From assembly GCF_010501095.1 (NCBI RefSeq), contig NZ_QVMP01000016.1:18508-82507 (forward strand): 64,000 nt of DNA, read 5' to 3'. A program made the position numbers and the translations under genes. Source of the stretch: Dysgonomonas sp. 520 (GTDB lineage: Bacteria; Bacteroidota; Bacteroidia; Bacteroidales; Dysgonomonadaceae). Positions 17,109 through 26,268 of the stretch are shown here, piece by piece. The notes beneath the pieces were generated by a model. The model was not told where the DNA came from. It searched no databases and saw only the letters and a list, made by a program, of their open reading frames with translations. The first letter of the stretch is position 1. Each line of letters starts with the position of its first letter.

Positions 17109-18803
17109 TTATTTGTTTTTTTCTTTAGCCCAAGAATCTTTAAGTGAAACTGTCCGGTTAAAGATTAATTCAGATTCACTTGAATCAGGGTCTACATTGA
17201 AATAACCAATCCGTTGAAATTGAAAACTATCTAACGGTTTTGCCGTTTTTACGAATGGTTCGATCTTACAATTTTTCAATGTTTTGAGCGAATCGGGATT
17301 CATCATTTCCCTGAAATCACGGTCTTTATCTTCCAAGGTGTCTTCAACGTTGAACAGGCGGTCATACAAACGAACTGTCATGTCTATGGCGTCGTTGCAA
17401 GATACCCAATGAATGGTTCCTTTTACCTTGCGACTGCTTTCCGACATTCCGCTTTTTGTGAGAGGATCGTATTCTGCATATACTTCTACAACCTCACCAT
17501 CATCATTTTTTTTGCATCCTGTACATTTTACGATGTAAGCGTTTTTCAAACGAACCTCTTGTCCGGGAGTGAGCCTGAAATATTTTTTCGGAGCATCTTC
17601 CATGAAGTCGTCCCTCTCGATAAATAATTCTCTTGAAAACATTACTTCATGCGATCCTGCGTTTTCATCTTCAGGATTATTTTGAGCTGTCAGGCTTTCT
17701 GTTTTATCTTCTTGATAATTAGTTATTATCAGTTTGATAGGGTCGATAACGGCAGACACCCGGGTTGCCTTCTTGTTGAGGTCTTCCCTTACCGAATATT
17801 CTAGCAACGCTACATCTATAAGTCCGTCGACCTTGGTATATCCTATTTTATCAATAAAATTACGGATAGATTCAGGTGTATACCCTCTTCTCCGGTATCC
17901 GCAGATTGTGGGCATACGTGGGTCGTCCCATCCGCTAACGAGATTTTCCTTCACCAGTTGCAATAGTTTACGCTTGCTCATAACTGTGTAGGTCAGGTTC
18001 AATCTGTTAAATTCATACTGATGAGGGCGATAGCTATCTGTTGCAAGTTGATCTATAAACCAATCGTAAAGAGGGCGGTGCGGCACAAACTCAAGAGTAC
18101 ATATCGAGTGTGTAACACCTTCGAAATAATCACTTTGTCCGTGAGCAAAATCATACATCGGATAGGCTTGCCATGTTGTGCCCGTTCTGTGATGAGGATG
18201 TTTTACAATCCGGTAGATAATAGGATCACGGAAGTGCATGTTGGATGAAGCCATGTCTATCTTGGCACGAAGAACGGCCGAACCTTCTTCCAGTTCGCCG
18301 ATTCTCATTTTTTCGAACAAATCGAGGTTTTCCTCTATTGGCCTGTCTCTGTATGGACTATTTACCCCTGCTTGTGTAGGAGTTCCTTTTTGCTTTGCTA
18401 TTTCTTCTGCCGATTGCTCGTCAATGTATGCTTTTCCTTCTTTTATCAGTTTCACCGCAAAATCCCACAGTTGGGTGAAATAGTCGGATGCATAAAATAC
18501 ATTCTCCCAGTCGAAACCAAGCCATTTTATATCTTCCATGATCGAGTCAACATATTCTACGTCTTCTTTCACGGGGTTGGTGTCATCGAAACGGAGATTG
18601 CAAATGCCTCCATATTTTTTTGCTAAACCGAAATCTATGCAGATGGCTTTGGCATGTCCGATGTGCAGGTAACCATTTGGCTCCGGCGGGAAACGGGTCT
18701 GAATTTTTTTGTCGTTTATTCCTTCCTTCAAATCGTTTTCCACAATCACCTCAATAAAATTGAGGCTTTTCTTTTCTGACGTATTTTCAGCATTTTCCAT
18801 CAT
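17109..18803 (-). CDS. glnS: Glutaminyl-tRNA synthetase
   Basis: A class I aminoacyl-tRNA synthetase of 564 residues that charges tRNA-Gln in the cytoplasm. The HIGH motif is in PPEPNGYLHIGHAKAI (about 41-56) and the KMSKS-type motif is VMSKRKLLQLV. The C-terminal anticodon-binding beta-barrels are complete, including a zinc-like CTGC insertion (YIVKCTGCKKNDDGE). Two ATG codons are adjacent at the start; the second would be equally good. It lies between a small lipoprotein gene (23 bases upstream) and the TPR gene. Confidence 0.97.
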   Translation of the reverse strand: MMENAENTSEKKSLNFIEVIVENDLKEGINDKKIQTRFPPEPNGYLHIGHAKAICIDFGLAKKYGGICNLRFDDTNPVKEDVEYVDSIMEDIKWLGFDWENVFYASDYFTQLWDFAVKLIKEGKAYIDEQSAEEIAKQKGTPTQAGVNSPYRDRPIEENLDLFEKMRIGELEEGSAVLRAKIDMASSNMHFRDPIIYRIVKHPHHRTGTTWQAYPMYDFAHGQSDYFEGVTHSICTLEFVPHRPLYDWFIDQLATDSYRPHQYEFNRLNLTYTVMSKRKLLQLVKENLVSGWDDPRMPTICGYRRRGYTPESIRNFIDKIGYTKVDGLIDVALLEYSVREDLNKKATRVSAVIDPIKLIITNYQEDKTESLTAQNNPEDENAGSHEVMFSRELFIERDDFMEDAPKKYFRLTPGQEVRLKNAYIVKCTGCKKNDDGEVVEVYAEYDPLTKSGMSESSRKVKGTIHWVSCNDAIDMTVRLYDRLFNVEDTLEDKDRDFREMMNPDSLKTLKNCKIEPFVKTAKPLDSFQFQRIGYFNVDPDSSESELIFNRTVSLKDSWAKEKNK

Positions 18804-18826
18804 TATGTCTGTTCTTTATATTACGT

Positions 18827-19093
18827 TTATTGTTTCTCAGTAGTCAAATTTTCGTCTAAATATTTTTTGTATAAAGATTCAAATTTAATAGAATCTTCTT
18901 TTAATTTGTATCTGTCCATTATTTCTTTTGCTTGTAAAAAAGTCATTTCTGAACTGTCTAAATCCAATTTCTTCGAATATTCTAATGACAACTTTGTCAA
19001 TCCGGCAGCTTCTTTCGCTTCTTCTTCCACCGATTTTCCACACGATGCAGCCGCTACTAAAAATAACAGGTATACAAGCAATTTGTTGACCAT
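18827..19093 (-). CDS. Small lipoprotein
   Basis: An 88-residue protein from the ATG at 19093: MVNKLLVYLLFLVAAASCGK is a lipoprotein signal with lipobox AASC. The mature part is short, helical and charged (LDSSEMTFLQAKEIMDRYKL). An upstream extension to 19135 lacks a signal-like start, so I reject it. It precedes glnS by 23 bases. A minus-strand TACCTTTG box (19117-19110) could be its promoter -7 element. No family was recognised. Confidence 0.7.
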   Translation of the reverse strand: MVNKLLVYLLFLVAAASCGKSVEEEAKEAAGLTKLSLEYSKKLDLDSSEMTFLQAKEIMDRYKLKEDSIKFESLYKKYLDENLTTEKQ

Positions 19094-19268
19094 TACATGA
19101 AAATTTGGACAAAGGTAAGCAAAATTCATATACATACATATCGGCTCTATAATATATGGAACAAAGTTTTTGATTCAATAATAATCTGTGTTTATGTTAT
19201 TCTATATTTAGTTAAATTTTAATACATTTGTAGTTAACTTAATCACATAAATATATTACTGAAAGAAC

Positions 19269-20303
19269 ATGAAAAAGAAAATTCTAGTAACAGGGGGAGC
19301 CGGATACATTGGTTCTCATACTACGGTAGAGCTGCAAAATGCAGGATATGAGGTTGTTATTATTGATGATCTTTCCAATTCTACGATTGATTCTATCGAC
19401 GGTATCGAGAAAATAACAGGGGTAAGACCTCATTTCGAGCAGATAGACTGTAATGATCTGCCCGCCTTGAAAGAACTTGTGAAGAAACACGGCGATATTC
19501 AGGGGATTATACATTTTGCGGCAAGTAAGGCTGTGGGCGAATCGGTACAGAAGCCATTGCTTTACTACAGAAACAACATAGATTCACTTATTAATATGTT
19601 GGAGATAATGCCTGAAAATAAAATTAAAGGTATTGTTTTCTCTTCTTCTTGTACGGTATACGGAGAGCCGGACAACAACCCGATCGACGAAACAGCACCT
19701 ATCAAACCGGCAACGTCTCCTTATGGAAACACAAAGCAAATAAACGAGGAAATTATTCAGGATTATATTCGTTCGGGTGCTCCTATCAAGAGCATTATCC
19801 TTCGCTACTTCAATCCGATAGGTGCTCATCCATCTGCCGAAATTGGCGAGTTACCTAATGGAGTACCTCAAAATCTTATACCATTCATCACTCAAACGGC
19901 AATTGGTGTGAGAGAGTGTTTGAGCGTATTTGGTGATGATTATAATACACCTGATGGTTCTTGCATCCGCGACTTTATCAATGTTGTAGACTTAGCCAAA
20001 GCACACGTGATTGCAATGGACAGGATGTTGGAAGATAAATCGGACGAAAAAGTTGAAATTTTTAATCTGGGAACAGGAAACGGCGTTTCTGTATTGGAAC
20101 TGATTAATGGTTTTGAACGAGTGAACGATGTGAAGCTGAACTATAAGATCGTAGCTCGTAGGGGGGGCGATATTGAGAAGATTTGGGCTGAACCGACAAG
20201 AGCTAATAAAGTATTGGGTTGGAAAGCTGTGGAAACTTTGGATGATACGCTTAAGTCTGCCTGGTTGTGGCAATTGAAGTTGAGAGAAAAAGGAATTATG
20301 TAA
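19269..20303 (+). CDS. galE: UDP-glucose 4-epimerase
   Basis: An extended SDR enzyme of 344 residues interconverting UDP-glucose and UDP-galactose with bound NAD. The Rossmann motif is TGGAGYIGSHT (about 7-17) and the catalytic YxxxK is in SPYGNTKQIN near 151-160; SSSCTVYG before it supplies the serine. Length is typical. It supplies sugar nucleotides for surface glycans, fitting the CapD-like gene facing it. A TACATTTG -7-like box lies at 19223-19230. A strong terminator separates it from the convergent capD-like gene. Confidence 0.95.
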   Translation: MKKKILVTGGAGYIGSHTTVELQNAGYEVVIIDDLSNSTIDSIDGIEKITGVRPHFEQIDCNDLPALKELVKKHGDIQGIIHFAASKAVGESVQKPLLYYRNNIDSLINMLEIMPENKIKGIVFSSSCTVYGEPDNNPIDETAPIKPATSPYGNTKQINEEIIQDYIRSGAPIKSIILRYFNPIGAHPSAEIGELPNGVPQNLIPFITQTAIGVRECLSVFGDDYNTPDGSCIRDFINVVDLAKAHVIAMDRMLEDKSDEKVEIFNLGTGNGVSVLELINGFERVNDVKLNYKIVARRGGDIEKIWAEPTRANKVLGWKAVETLDDTLKSAWLWQLKLREKGIM

Positions 20304-20332
20304 TACCGTCTCACACAGTTTTAGATAAATGA

Positions 20333-20363
20333 AAACCTCCTTGAAATTTCAGGGAGGTTTTTA
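20333..20363 (+). terminator. galE terminator
   Basis: AAACCTCC and GGAGGTTT pair around an inner TGAA/TTCA stem, followed by TTTTAT. It lies 30 bases after the galE stop and may also serve the convergent gene. Confidence 0.8.
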
Positions 20364-20393
20364 TTTGGGTTTATGTTTTACTGTTATCTTTCG

Positions 20394-22328
20394 TTAGTCT
20401 TCAAGTACCTTGTCAAATTCGCAGAACTTTGAGTTTTTACTGATAAACTCAGGCACTAACTCCTTCATTAGTTTTACTGTCTGTTTAATATCTACTCTTC
20501 TCGAATTTAATACAAGCTCGTCAATCAAATCTATTATTTCAAAATACTCGTATTCCCTAACCTTGGCTATCAATATCTTCTCGTGATCGGTCGGAATCAC
20601 TTGTTCCGAGTCGTTAAGTAATTCTTCATATAGCTTTTCACCGGGGCGTAGACCCGAAAACTCAATTTTTATATCTATGCCGGGACGCAATCCTGCCAAT
20701 TCTATCATCTTTGTAGCTAAATCCAGTATTTTTACAGGCTTGCCCATGTCAAATACATATATATATCCTGTATGACCTATTGCAGATGCTTCCAAAACCA
20801 ATCGGCAAGCCTCTGGGATAGTCATGAAGTAGCGGGTAATTTCCGGATCGGTCACAGTTAGAGGTCCGCCGGCGTCAATTTGTTTTTTAAACAATGGTAT
20901 CACTGATCCATTGCTGCCCAGTACATTGCCGAAACGTGTTGTGACAAACTTTATGTTTTGCCTTAAATCTTTCCGCATAGCAAGACTTTGTACGTATATC
21001 TCGGCTATACGTTTCGACGCACCCATAATGTTTGTTGGATTCACGGCCTTGTCTGTGGATACCATAACAAACATTTCTACGTTGTTTTTTATCGCAAAAT
21101 CAGCAACAAGGCTTGTTCCGTATACGTTGGTCATGATGGCTTCACATGGGTTGTTTTCCATCATGGGCACATGTTTGTATGCGGCGGCATGATAAACGAT
21201 ATCGGGTTTATGTCTGGAGAAAACCATGTTTAGCCTTTCCTGATTCCTTACATCTCCGATAACGGATACAAAATTCAGTTTTTTGTATTTTTCTTTCAGT
21301 TCAATGTCCAAATCATTCAGAGGAGTTTCGGCTATATCCAGACACACAACCAATTGAGGTCCGAAGTTGGCCAATTGTCTTACGATTTCACTTCCGATAG
21401 AACCAGCGGCTCCTGTTACCAGTACCGTTTTTCCTTTTATATTGTCTTCTATTATTCCGGTACTGATTTTTATTTCTTTTCTTCCTAATAGGTCTTCAAT
21501 CTGAACGGGGCGTATTTGTTTGTGCAGTTCTTCTTGTACATCTCTTATTTTAGGGAGTACGAACGATTTAATCCCTTCATTTAACAGTTTTTCAACAAGA
21601 TCTTTTTCTTGCATCAAGATTTCTTCATCCGGGAAAAGGATCGTTTTGACCGTATATTTTTTCAGTTCGTTCAAATTCTTTCTTTCAACATATATTATGG
21701 GCGTACTTTCGATTCTTTTTGAATTTCCATTCTTTTCCACAGATAAAAATCCGGCTACCTTATAACGTGTCTGAGAAACATGTAATGCTTCTTTCAGAGA
21801 AACGCTTTGAGGTGATGTGCCATATACGTATATAGGAATCATGTTGCTGCAGGAGTGTGTTATGGCTAAATATCGGCGATATCCGAATACAATGAAAAGC
21901 CTTATCCCCAAAATAGAAAATAAAGATGTGGTTAGAGCTATTATTGTATATGCCAGTAGAACGCTTCCCGATACACCTCCGATTGCGAAATAAACAATGC
22001 CGAATATTGTTACATGAGAAACCACTAAGCAAAACAATATGAGCTGCATTTCGTAGATTGTGGAGTATCGTATGATGCCTTGATATGTTCTGAATAGAAG
22101 AAAATAGGTCAGAAAGGTGGACAAGGAAACAAATAGAAGCCACCTGAAATCGGGAAAGTTGACATTTAGGCTTTGATAAACTTGCTGAACAATGGAGTAG
22201 GATATAACCACTGAAAAAAGAATGAGGAAGAGGTCAATTAGAAGTACAAACCATTTGTTTAGAAATTTACTTTCGAAAAAAGCAATATATGAATTATATA
22301 GAAACTTGTATATAAAAGATTCACTCAT
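20394..22328 (-). CDS. CapD/WbpM-like nucleotide-sugar 4,6-dehydratase, membrane-bound
   Basis: A 644-residue protein of the polysaccharide-biosynthesis CapD type. Four N-terminal membrane segments (about 28-50, 63-80, 94-118, 122-150), then a CoA-binding-like Rossmann domain (about 163-260) and a C-terminal extended SDR domain with TGAAGSIGSE at 305-314 and MVSTDKAVNPTNIMGASK near 415-432. WbpM/PglF relatives convert UDP-GlcNAc to the 4-keto-6-deoxy sugar that starts diacetamido or fucosamine sugars of capsule, O-antigen or protein glycans. It stands alone, not in a glycan cluster. Its 425-base upstream gap holds duplicated palindromes. Confidence 0.92.
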   Translation of the reverse strand: MSESFIYKFLYNSYIAFFESKFLNKWFVLLIDLFLILFSVVISYSIVQQVYQSLNVNFPDFRWLLFVSLSTFLTYFLLFRTYQGIIRYSTIYEMQLILFCLVVSHVTIFGIVYFAIGGVSGSVLLAYTIIALTTSLFSILGIRLFIVFGYRRYLAITHSCSNMIPIYVYGTSPQSVSLKEALHVSQTRYKVAGFLSVEKNGNSKRIESTPIIYVERKNLNELKKYTVKTILFPDEEILMQEKDLVEKLLNEGIKSFVLPKIRDVQEELHKQIRPVQIEDLLGRKEIKISTGIIEDNIKGKTVLVTGAAGSIGSEIVRQLANFGPQLVVCLDIAETPLNDLDIELKEKYKKLNFVSVIGDVRNQERLNMVFSRHKPDIVYHAAAYKHVPMMENNPCEAIMTNVYGTSLVADFAIKNNVEMFVMVSTDKAVNPTNIMGASKRIAEIYVQSLAMRKDLRQNIKFVTTRFGNVLGSNGSVIPLFKKQIDAGGPLTVTDPEITRYFMTIPEACRLVLEASAIGHTGYIYVFDMGKPVKILDLATKMIELAGLRPGIDIKIEFSGLRPGEKLYEELLNDSEQVIPTDHEKILIAKVREYEYFEIIDLIDELVLNSRRVDIKQTVKLMKELVPEFISKNSKFCEFDKVLED

Positions 22329-22583
22329 AACCTAATTAATTTTTTTAATAAAAAGTCTATTTCAGATTTCCGTGTACATTTAAAAAACAATTCATTTTTA
22401 TCCGCGAGCAATCCTGCGAACGAAAGAAATATAGAATATTTAACACAATTCATCTTTTATTTGTTCAAAATAAACACACAAAAAGTATTTTATTCTAAAT
22501 TCTGATAATATAAATTAATCATCTACTGAGTAACCACCTCGTTATTTGATGGAAATCCAAGTATTATATTGTGATTGGTGAAA

Positions 22584-22601
22584 GTAAATAAGTTTACTTT
22601 C
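22584..22601. promoter_or_regulatory. Palindromic site, copy 1
   Basis: AGTAAATAAGTTTACTTT, within the perfect hairpin GAAAGTAAA-TAAG-TTTACTTTC (22581-22602). A second copy with one change lies 87 bases away. Candidate operator. Confidence 0.45.
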
Positions 22602-22670
22602 ATTTTCTCACTAAATTTAAGTATAGTTTTGTTACAGCTATACAAAATTACAAAGAATATCTAAATAAAC

Positions 22671-22688
22671 AGTAAATAAGTATACTTT
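22671..22688. promoter_or_regulatory. Palindromic site, copy 2
   Basis: AGTAAATAAGTATACTTT, one base different from copy 1 and in the same orientation. The 87-base separation is close to eight helical turns, so both could lie on one DNA face. Confidence 0.45.
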
Positions 22689-22753
22689 ATTCTGTTTTTT
22701 GTATGTAAATGGACCTGAAATCCTGTGGGGAAGCGGAATTCCATTTTTTTTTT

Positions 22754-23311
22754 CTAGTTATACCGACCTCCCATTCTCCATGCTTTTTTGTAAAAACCTT
22801 CGAATAATGTACTTACTAAGACCTTTTTGCGAGCTGATGATGCATGTACAAAAAAACCGTCTTTAAGATATATTCCTACATGGTTTATTTTGCTATGCTT
22901 TTTTGATGTGGCAAAGAATACCATGTCTCCCGGCTTCAATTTTTCGGGTGATGATATTTTTACGGGCACGCTTTTCGACAGGGAGTTGCTATTGTGGTCT
23001 ATTTCTTTTCCGAAAAGCATATTGTAGAGTACTCTTGTGAAGCCGGAGCAATCTACACCTTCCTTTCTGCTGTTGCCTCCCCAAGTGTATTTTACATCCA
23101 GCCAATCGGCGGCAGTTTCATACAATGGCATATGTGTTGTATCCGACTCGCATATTTCAAATCCGAGTCTGTTTGATAGTTCTTTCGTTTTTTTACTTTC
23201 TATAGCAGGGGGTGTTTCAGCCATGCCTTGCTTTTTCTGTGCGCTGAGCGTTGAACAGATGGAGACGATAAGAATTGTTAGTGTGAAAAAAAACTTTTTC
23301 GGTGTATTCAT
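22754..23311 (-). CDS. NlpC/P60 family peptidoglycan hydrolase (copy A)
   Basis: A 185-residue exported cysteine peptidase that cleaves within peptidoglycan stem peptides. A signal peptide occupies about residues 1-24 (LTILIVSICSTLSA). The NlpC/P60 triad is visible: Cys in VDCSGFTRVLYNMLF, His in INHVGIYLKDG, and a third polar residue near FVHASSARKK. A single catalytic domain is present with no SH3 or LysM targeting domain. A paralogue of the same layout is 28 bases upstream on the same strand, so the two form a tandem pair that is probably one transcript. Confidence 0.9.
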   Translation of the reverse strand: MNTPKKFFFTLTILIVSICSTLSAQKKQGMAETPPAIESKKTKELSNRLGFEICESDTTHMPLYETAADWLDVKYTWGGNSRKEGVDCSGFTRVLYNMLFGKEIDHNSNSLSKSVPVKISSPEKLKPGDMVFFATSKKHSKINHVGIYLKDGFFVHASSARKKVLVSTLFEGFYKKAWRMGGRYN

Positions 23312-23339
23312 TTTATAGTGGTTGTATATGCTTATTCAT

Positions 23340-23981
23340 TCAATTCAGGAGATTGCTCGTCGCAATGTCTTTTTCCAAAAGGCTTGTCTCTGAGAGTAAG
23401 AGGGTTTCTGAGGTCAGGTCGGGTATTGGCATAAATCGAATAGGATATTGGCCGAGGTTTACTCTCCCTCCTTTCTTCCATGCTCTCTGATAGTATGCTT
23501 CATCTAAACTGCTGACGATAACCCCTCTGCTGCACGATGCGTGTACGAATTTGTTGTCTTTCAGGTAGATACCTACATGGTTTATTCCCTTCTTTCGTCC
23601 TCCGGTTGCAAAAAATACCATGTCGCCGGGTTGCAAGTCTTCTTTTTTTACATCAGCCAGAAGATTGTTTGCAATATCTATACTTCTTCTGTTCAGTATT
23701 TTATCGTATACTGCCCTGTATATGCTTCCGGTCAACCCCGAACAATCTATGCCCGAAAAAGACATGCCTCCACGCCTGTATCGTGTGCCAAGCCATTTTG
23801 CAGCCTCTCTATATAATGGTATGTTGGTAGAATGTTCACTAATATCTATTCCTAGTCTTTTCGATAAATTGCCGATGTCGAAAGATTGTCGCTTTTGAGC
23901 CGATACCAGACTTGTGGAGGAGGTAGCAAAAAGTAATAATATGAGTAATAAAGATGTTAAATGTCTGTTATTTGGCTTCAT
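23340..23981 (-). CDS. NlpC/P60 family peptidoglycan hydrolase (copy B)
   Basis: A 213-residue exported paralogue of the downstream gene. The start is set at the ATG at 23981 because it opens directly into a signal peptide (MKPNNRHLTSLLLILLLFAT, cleavage near SAQ); the 24017 start adds 12 charged residues. The catalytic Cys is in IDCSGLTGSIYRAVYD and the His in INHVGIYLKDN, with FVHASCSRGVIVSS following. It differs from copy A by a C-terminal extension of about 35 residues (after KGGRVNLGQYP). Probably acts on the murein sacculus in the periplasm. Confidence 0.9.
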   Translation of the reverse strand: MKPNNRHLTSLLLILLLFATSSTSLVSAQKRQSFDIGNLSKRLGIDISEHSTNIPLYREAAKWLGTRYRRGGMSFSGIDCSGLTGSIYRAVYDKILNRRSIDIANNLLADVKKEDLQPGDMVFFATGGRKKGINHVGIYLKDNKFVHASCSRGVIVSSLDEAYYQRAWKKGGRVNLGQYPIRFMPIPDLTSETLLLSETSLLEKDIATSNLLN

Positions 23982-24216
23982 TAGTGAAACTTTTTTCCGT
24001 TTAGATATTAGATGCAATGCACGAATGACAAAATTAAATAATTAATTAAAGAAACCAATACTTTATTGACATTATGAATAATGCTTTGCTTTCTATTGAT
24101 AAATATTATATTGGTTGTTGTTTTGATTATTTCTTTCAGAGAAGAATCTTTCTGTTTTTTTAGGAAATAGGAGTTTAAGCGCTTATTTTTGCCCTAAAAA
24201 TTACAAAATAGCAGAT

Positions 24217-24570
24217 ATGAGACAGGCTAAGTATTCAATATTGTATTATTTCACAAGTGATGAAATGTCTATTGTGGAGATAAAGAGAAACATTGTAAGC
24301 GTTACCGATAAAAGAGATGTGAATTTCTGGTTGCTTTATGATAAGAAGAACGATTCGCTGAATCCGTTGAGTTTTGTGTCTATGGACAAGAAAGATGGCA
24401 AAGAATATCGCACGTTTGAAGATAGCCGGTTGGAGTTTGATGGCAATATGGCAAAATTTAATGATGGGAAAAAGGAATTTGTTTTGAAAGCCGTTTCTAA
24501 AAAGGAAGAATTGCCATTGGCGTTGAAAGATTCTATTGATGATTACATCCTGTTATTGTCTTTTCGTTAG
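24217..24570 (+). CDS. Small protein of unknown function
   Basis: A 117-residue soluble, charged protein without signal peptide or membrane segment. It begins MRQAKYSILYYFTSDEMSIV and is rich in Lys, Asp and Phe. No motif or family was recognised. A TATTTTTG -7-like box (24184-24191) lies 25 bases upstream. It stands alone between the divergent NlpC gene and trigger factor. The coding call rests on the codon pattern, a clean ATG start and the lack of a competing frame. Confidence 0.6.
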   Translation: MRQAKYSILYYFTSDEMSIVEIKRNIVSVTDKRDVNFWLLYDKKNDSLNPLSFVSMDKKDGKEYRTFEDSRLEFDGNMAKFNDGKKEFVLKAVSKKEELPLALKDSIDDYILLLSFR

Positions 24571-24790
24571 TTTTTCATTTTCGTCACATTTGCCTATCTA
24601 AATGAAAACTAAAGAGGTGGGATGAAAATAAAAAATAAAAATTAAGTTTGAATATTTGGATATTAAGACTATTTTTGCAAGCTGAAAAAATGGTCTGATT
24701 GACTTTCCGGCTATTATTGTGTGCCTGGACTTATGGGCGCATTTCGTAAAAGATTGAATATAAATTACATAAAAAAGCAGATTAACAAAC

Positions 24791-26173
24791 ATGAATGTAT
24801 CGCTTACCAATGTTGATAGCGTAAATGCTATCTTAAAGATCGAAGTAGAGAAAAATGATTATCAAGAGAAAGTAGATCAGGCTCTTAAAAATTTCAGAAG
24901 AAAAGCTAATGTACCGGGGTTTCGTCCGGGCACGGTGCCTGTTGGCATGGTGAAAAAAATGTATGGAAAATCAATCCTTGCGGAAGAAGTGAATAAGTTG
25001 GTAGGGGAAAACCTATATAAATATATTACGGAAAACAAGCTGAATGTTTTGGGCGAACCTCTTACTAACGAAGAAAAGCAACAGCCTATTGACTTTGCAA
25101 CGGAAGGTAATTTCGAGTTTTTCTTCGACTTGGGTTTTGCTCCCGAAATTAAACTGGAATTGAGCAAAAAAGATAAGGTTGAATACTACAAAATTTCTGT
25201 TGATGAAGAATTGGTAGATCAACAAATAGCTTCTTTCAGAGCTAACTATGGTAAGTATGAGTCGGTTGACGGAGAAGCTAAAGATACTGATATGCTGAAA
25301 GGTATTGTCAGAGAATTGGACGAAAACAAGCAACCAAAAGAAGACGGCATTGTTGTGGAAGACGGCGTGTTGATGGCTTCTTATATGAAAAATGAAGAAG
25401 AAAAAGCGAAATTCGCAGGGGTGAAAAAAGGAGATATTGTAATAATAAATCCGGCGAAAGCGTATGATGGAAACGAAGCCGAAATAGCATCATTCCTTCA
25501 TTTGCAAAAAGAAGAAGTGGAGTCTATTGCACCTGAATTTTCGTTCGAAGTATTAGACATTACCAGATACGAAGAGGCTGAAATGAATCAGGAACTTTTC
25601 GATAAAATCTTTGGAGAAGGAGTTGTAACCACTGAGGCTGATTTCAGAGCAAAAGTGAAAGAAAATATTGCTCAACAACTTGAGCCGGATAGCGATTATA
25701 AATTCTTGCTTGATGCGAAGAAAATGTTGGAAAGCAAAGCCGGTGAGCTTCAATTTCCCGATGCTTTCTTGAAAAGATGGTTGATGGTGACAGGCAAAGA
25801 CAGAACTGAAGAGTCGTTGGAAACAGACTATCCGAAAATTATAGAGGATTTGAAATTCCATCTTATAAAGGAGGAGATTGCAAAAACTGCAGAAATAAAA
25901 ATAGACGAAAACGAATTGAAGGCTGCGGCAATAGCCTCAACCAGAGCGCAATTTGCTCAGTATGGTATGGCTAACCTTCCTGACGATATTCTTGAAAATT
26001 ATGCAATGGAAACATTGAAAAAAGAAGATCAAAGGAGAAATTTGGTTGACAGGGTAATGGAACAAAAGATAATCGGATACTTGAAATCTACTCTAGGATT
26101 GAAAGAAAAATCGGTGACTCTTGACGAGTTCAAAAAATTCTTTGAACCGGCAGAAGCAGAATCGGCTGAATAA
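24791..26173 (+). CDS. tig: Trigger factor
   Basis: A ribosome-associated chaperone of 460 residues. The N-terminal ribosome-binding domain carries FRRKANVPGFRPGTVPVGMV (about 30-49), the family signature loop. It is followed by a divergent FKBP-like domain and a long helical C-terminal arm domain. As often in Bacteroidota, the central PPIase part lacks clear catalytic residues. It is single-transcribed with a strong terminator just after it, and lies upstream of clpP and clpX, the usual tig-clpP-clpX neighbourhood, here split by a TonB-like gene. Confidence 0.95.
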   Translation: MNVSLTNVDSVNAILKIEVEKNDYQEKVDQALKNFRRKANVPGFRPGTVPVGMVKKMYGKSILAEEVNKLVGENLYKYITENKLNVLGEPLTNEEKQQPIDFATEGNFEFFFDLGFAPEIKLELSKKDKVEYYKISVDEELVDQQIASFRANYGKYESVDGEAKDTDMLKGIVRELDENKQPKEDGIVVEDGVLMASYMKNEEEKAKFAGVKKGDIVIINPAKAYDGNEAEIASFLHLQKEEVESIAPEFSFEVLDITRYEEAEMNQELFDKIFGEGVVTTEADFRAKVKENIAQQLEPDSDYKFLLDAKKMLESKAGELQFPDAFLKRWLMVTGKDRTEESLETDYPKIIEDLKFHLIKEEIAKTAEIKIDENELKAAAIASTRAQFAQYGMANLPDDILENYAMETLKKEDQRRNLVDRVMEQKIIGYLKSTLGLKEKSVTLDEFKKFFEPAEAESAE

Positions 26174-26201
26174 GAATTCTCGAAAATGTATTTAAATTTG
26201 T

Positions 26202-26234
26202 GAGCCATGGTATTTTTATCATGGCTCCTTTTTT
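26202..26234 (+). terminator. tig terminator
   Basis: GAGCCATG, loop of ten, CATGGCTC and then CTTTTTTT. It is an eight-pair perfect stem 29 bases after the tig stop. Confidence 0.88.
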
Positions 26235-26268
26235 ATTATAAGGAATAACCTTAATACAAGCTAATGGT

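Larger units (their letters stand above)
22329..22753. other. 425-base upstream region of the CapD-like gene
   Basis: AT-rich and non-coding. It contains two near-identical 18-base palindromic sites (22584 and 22671) and between them TATAG/CTATA and TTTTGT/ACAAAA inverted repeats around 22623-22647. No gene was seen. Confidence 0.55.

Noticed and set aside
18827..19135. The longer 102-codon version of the small lipoprotein
   Set aside because: Starting at 19093 gives a clean lipoprotein signal; the extra 14 residues would bury it.
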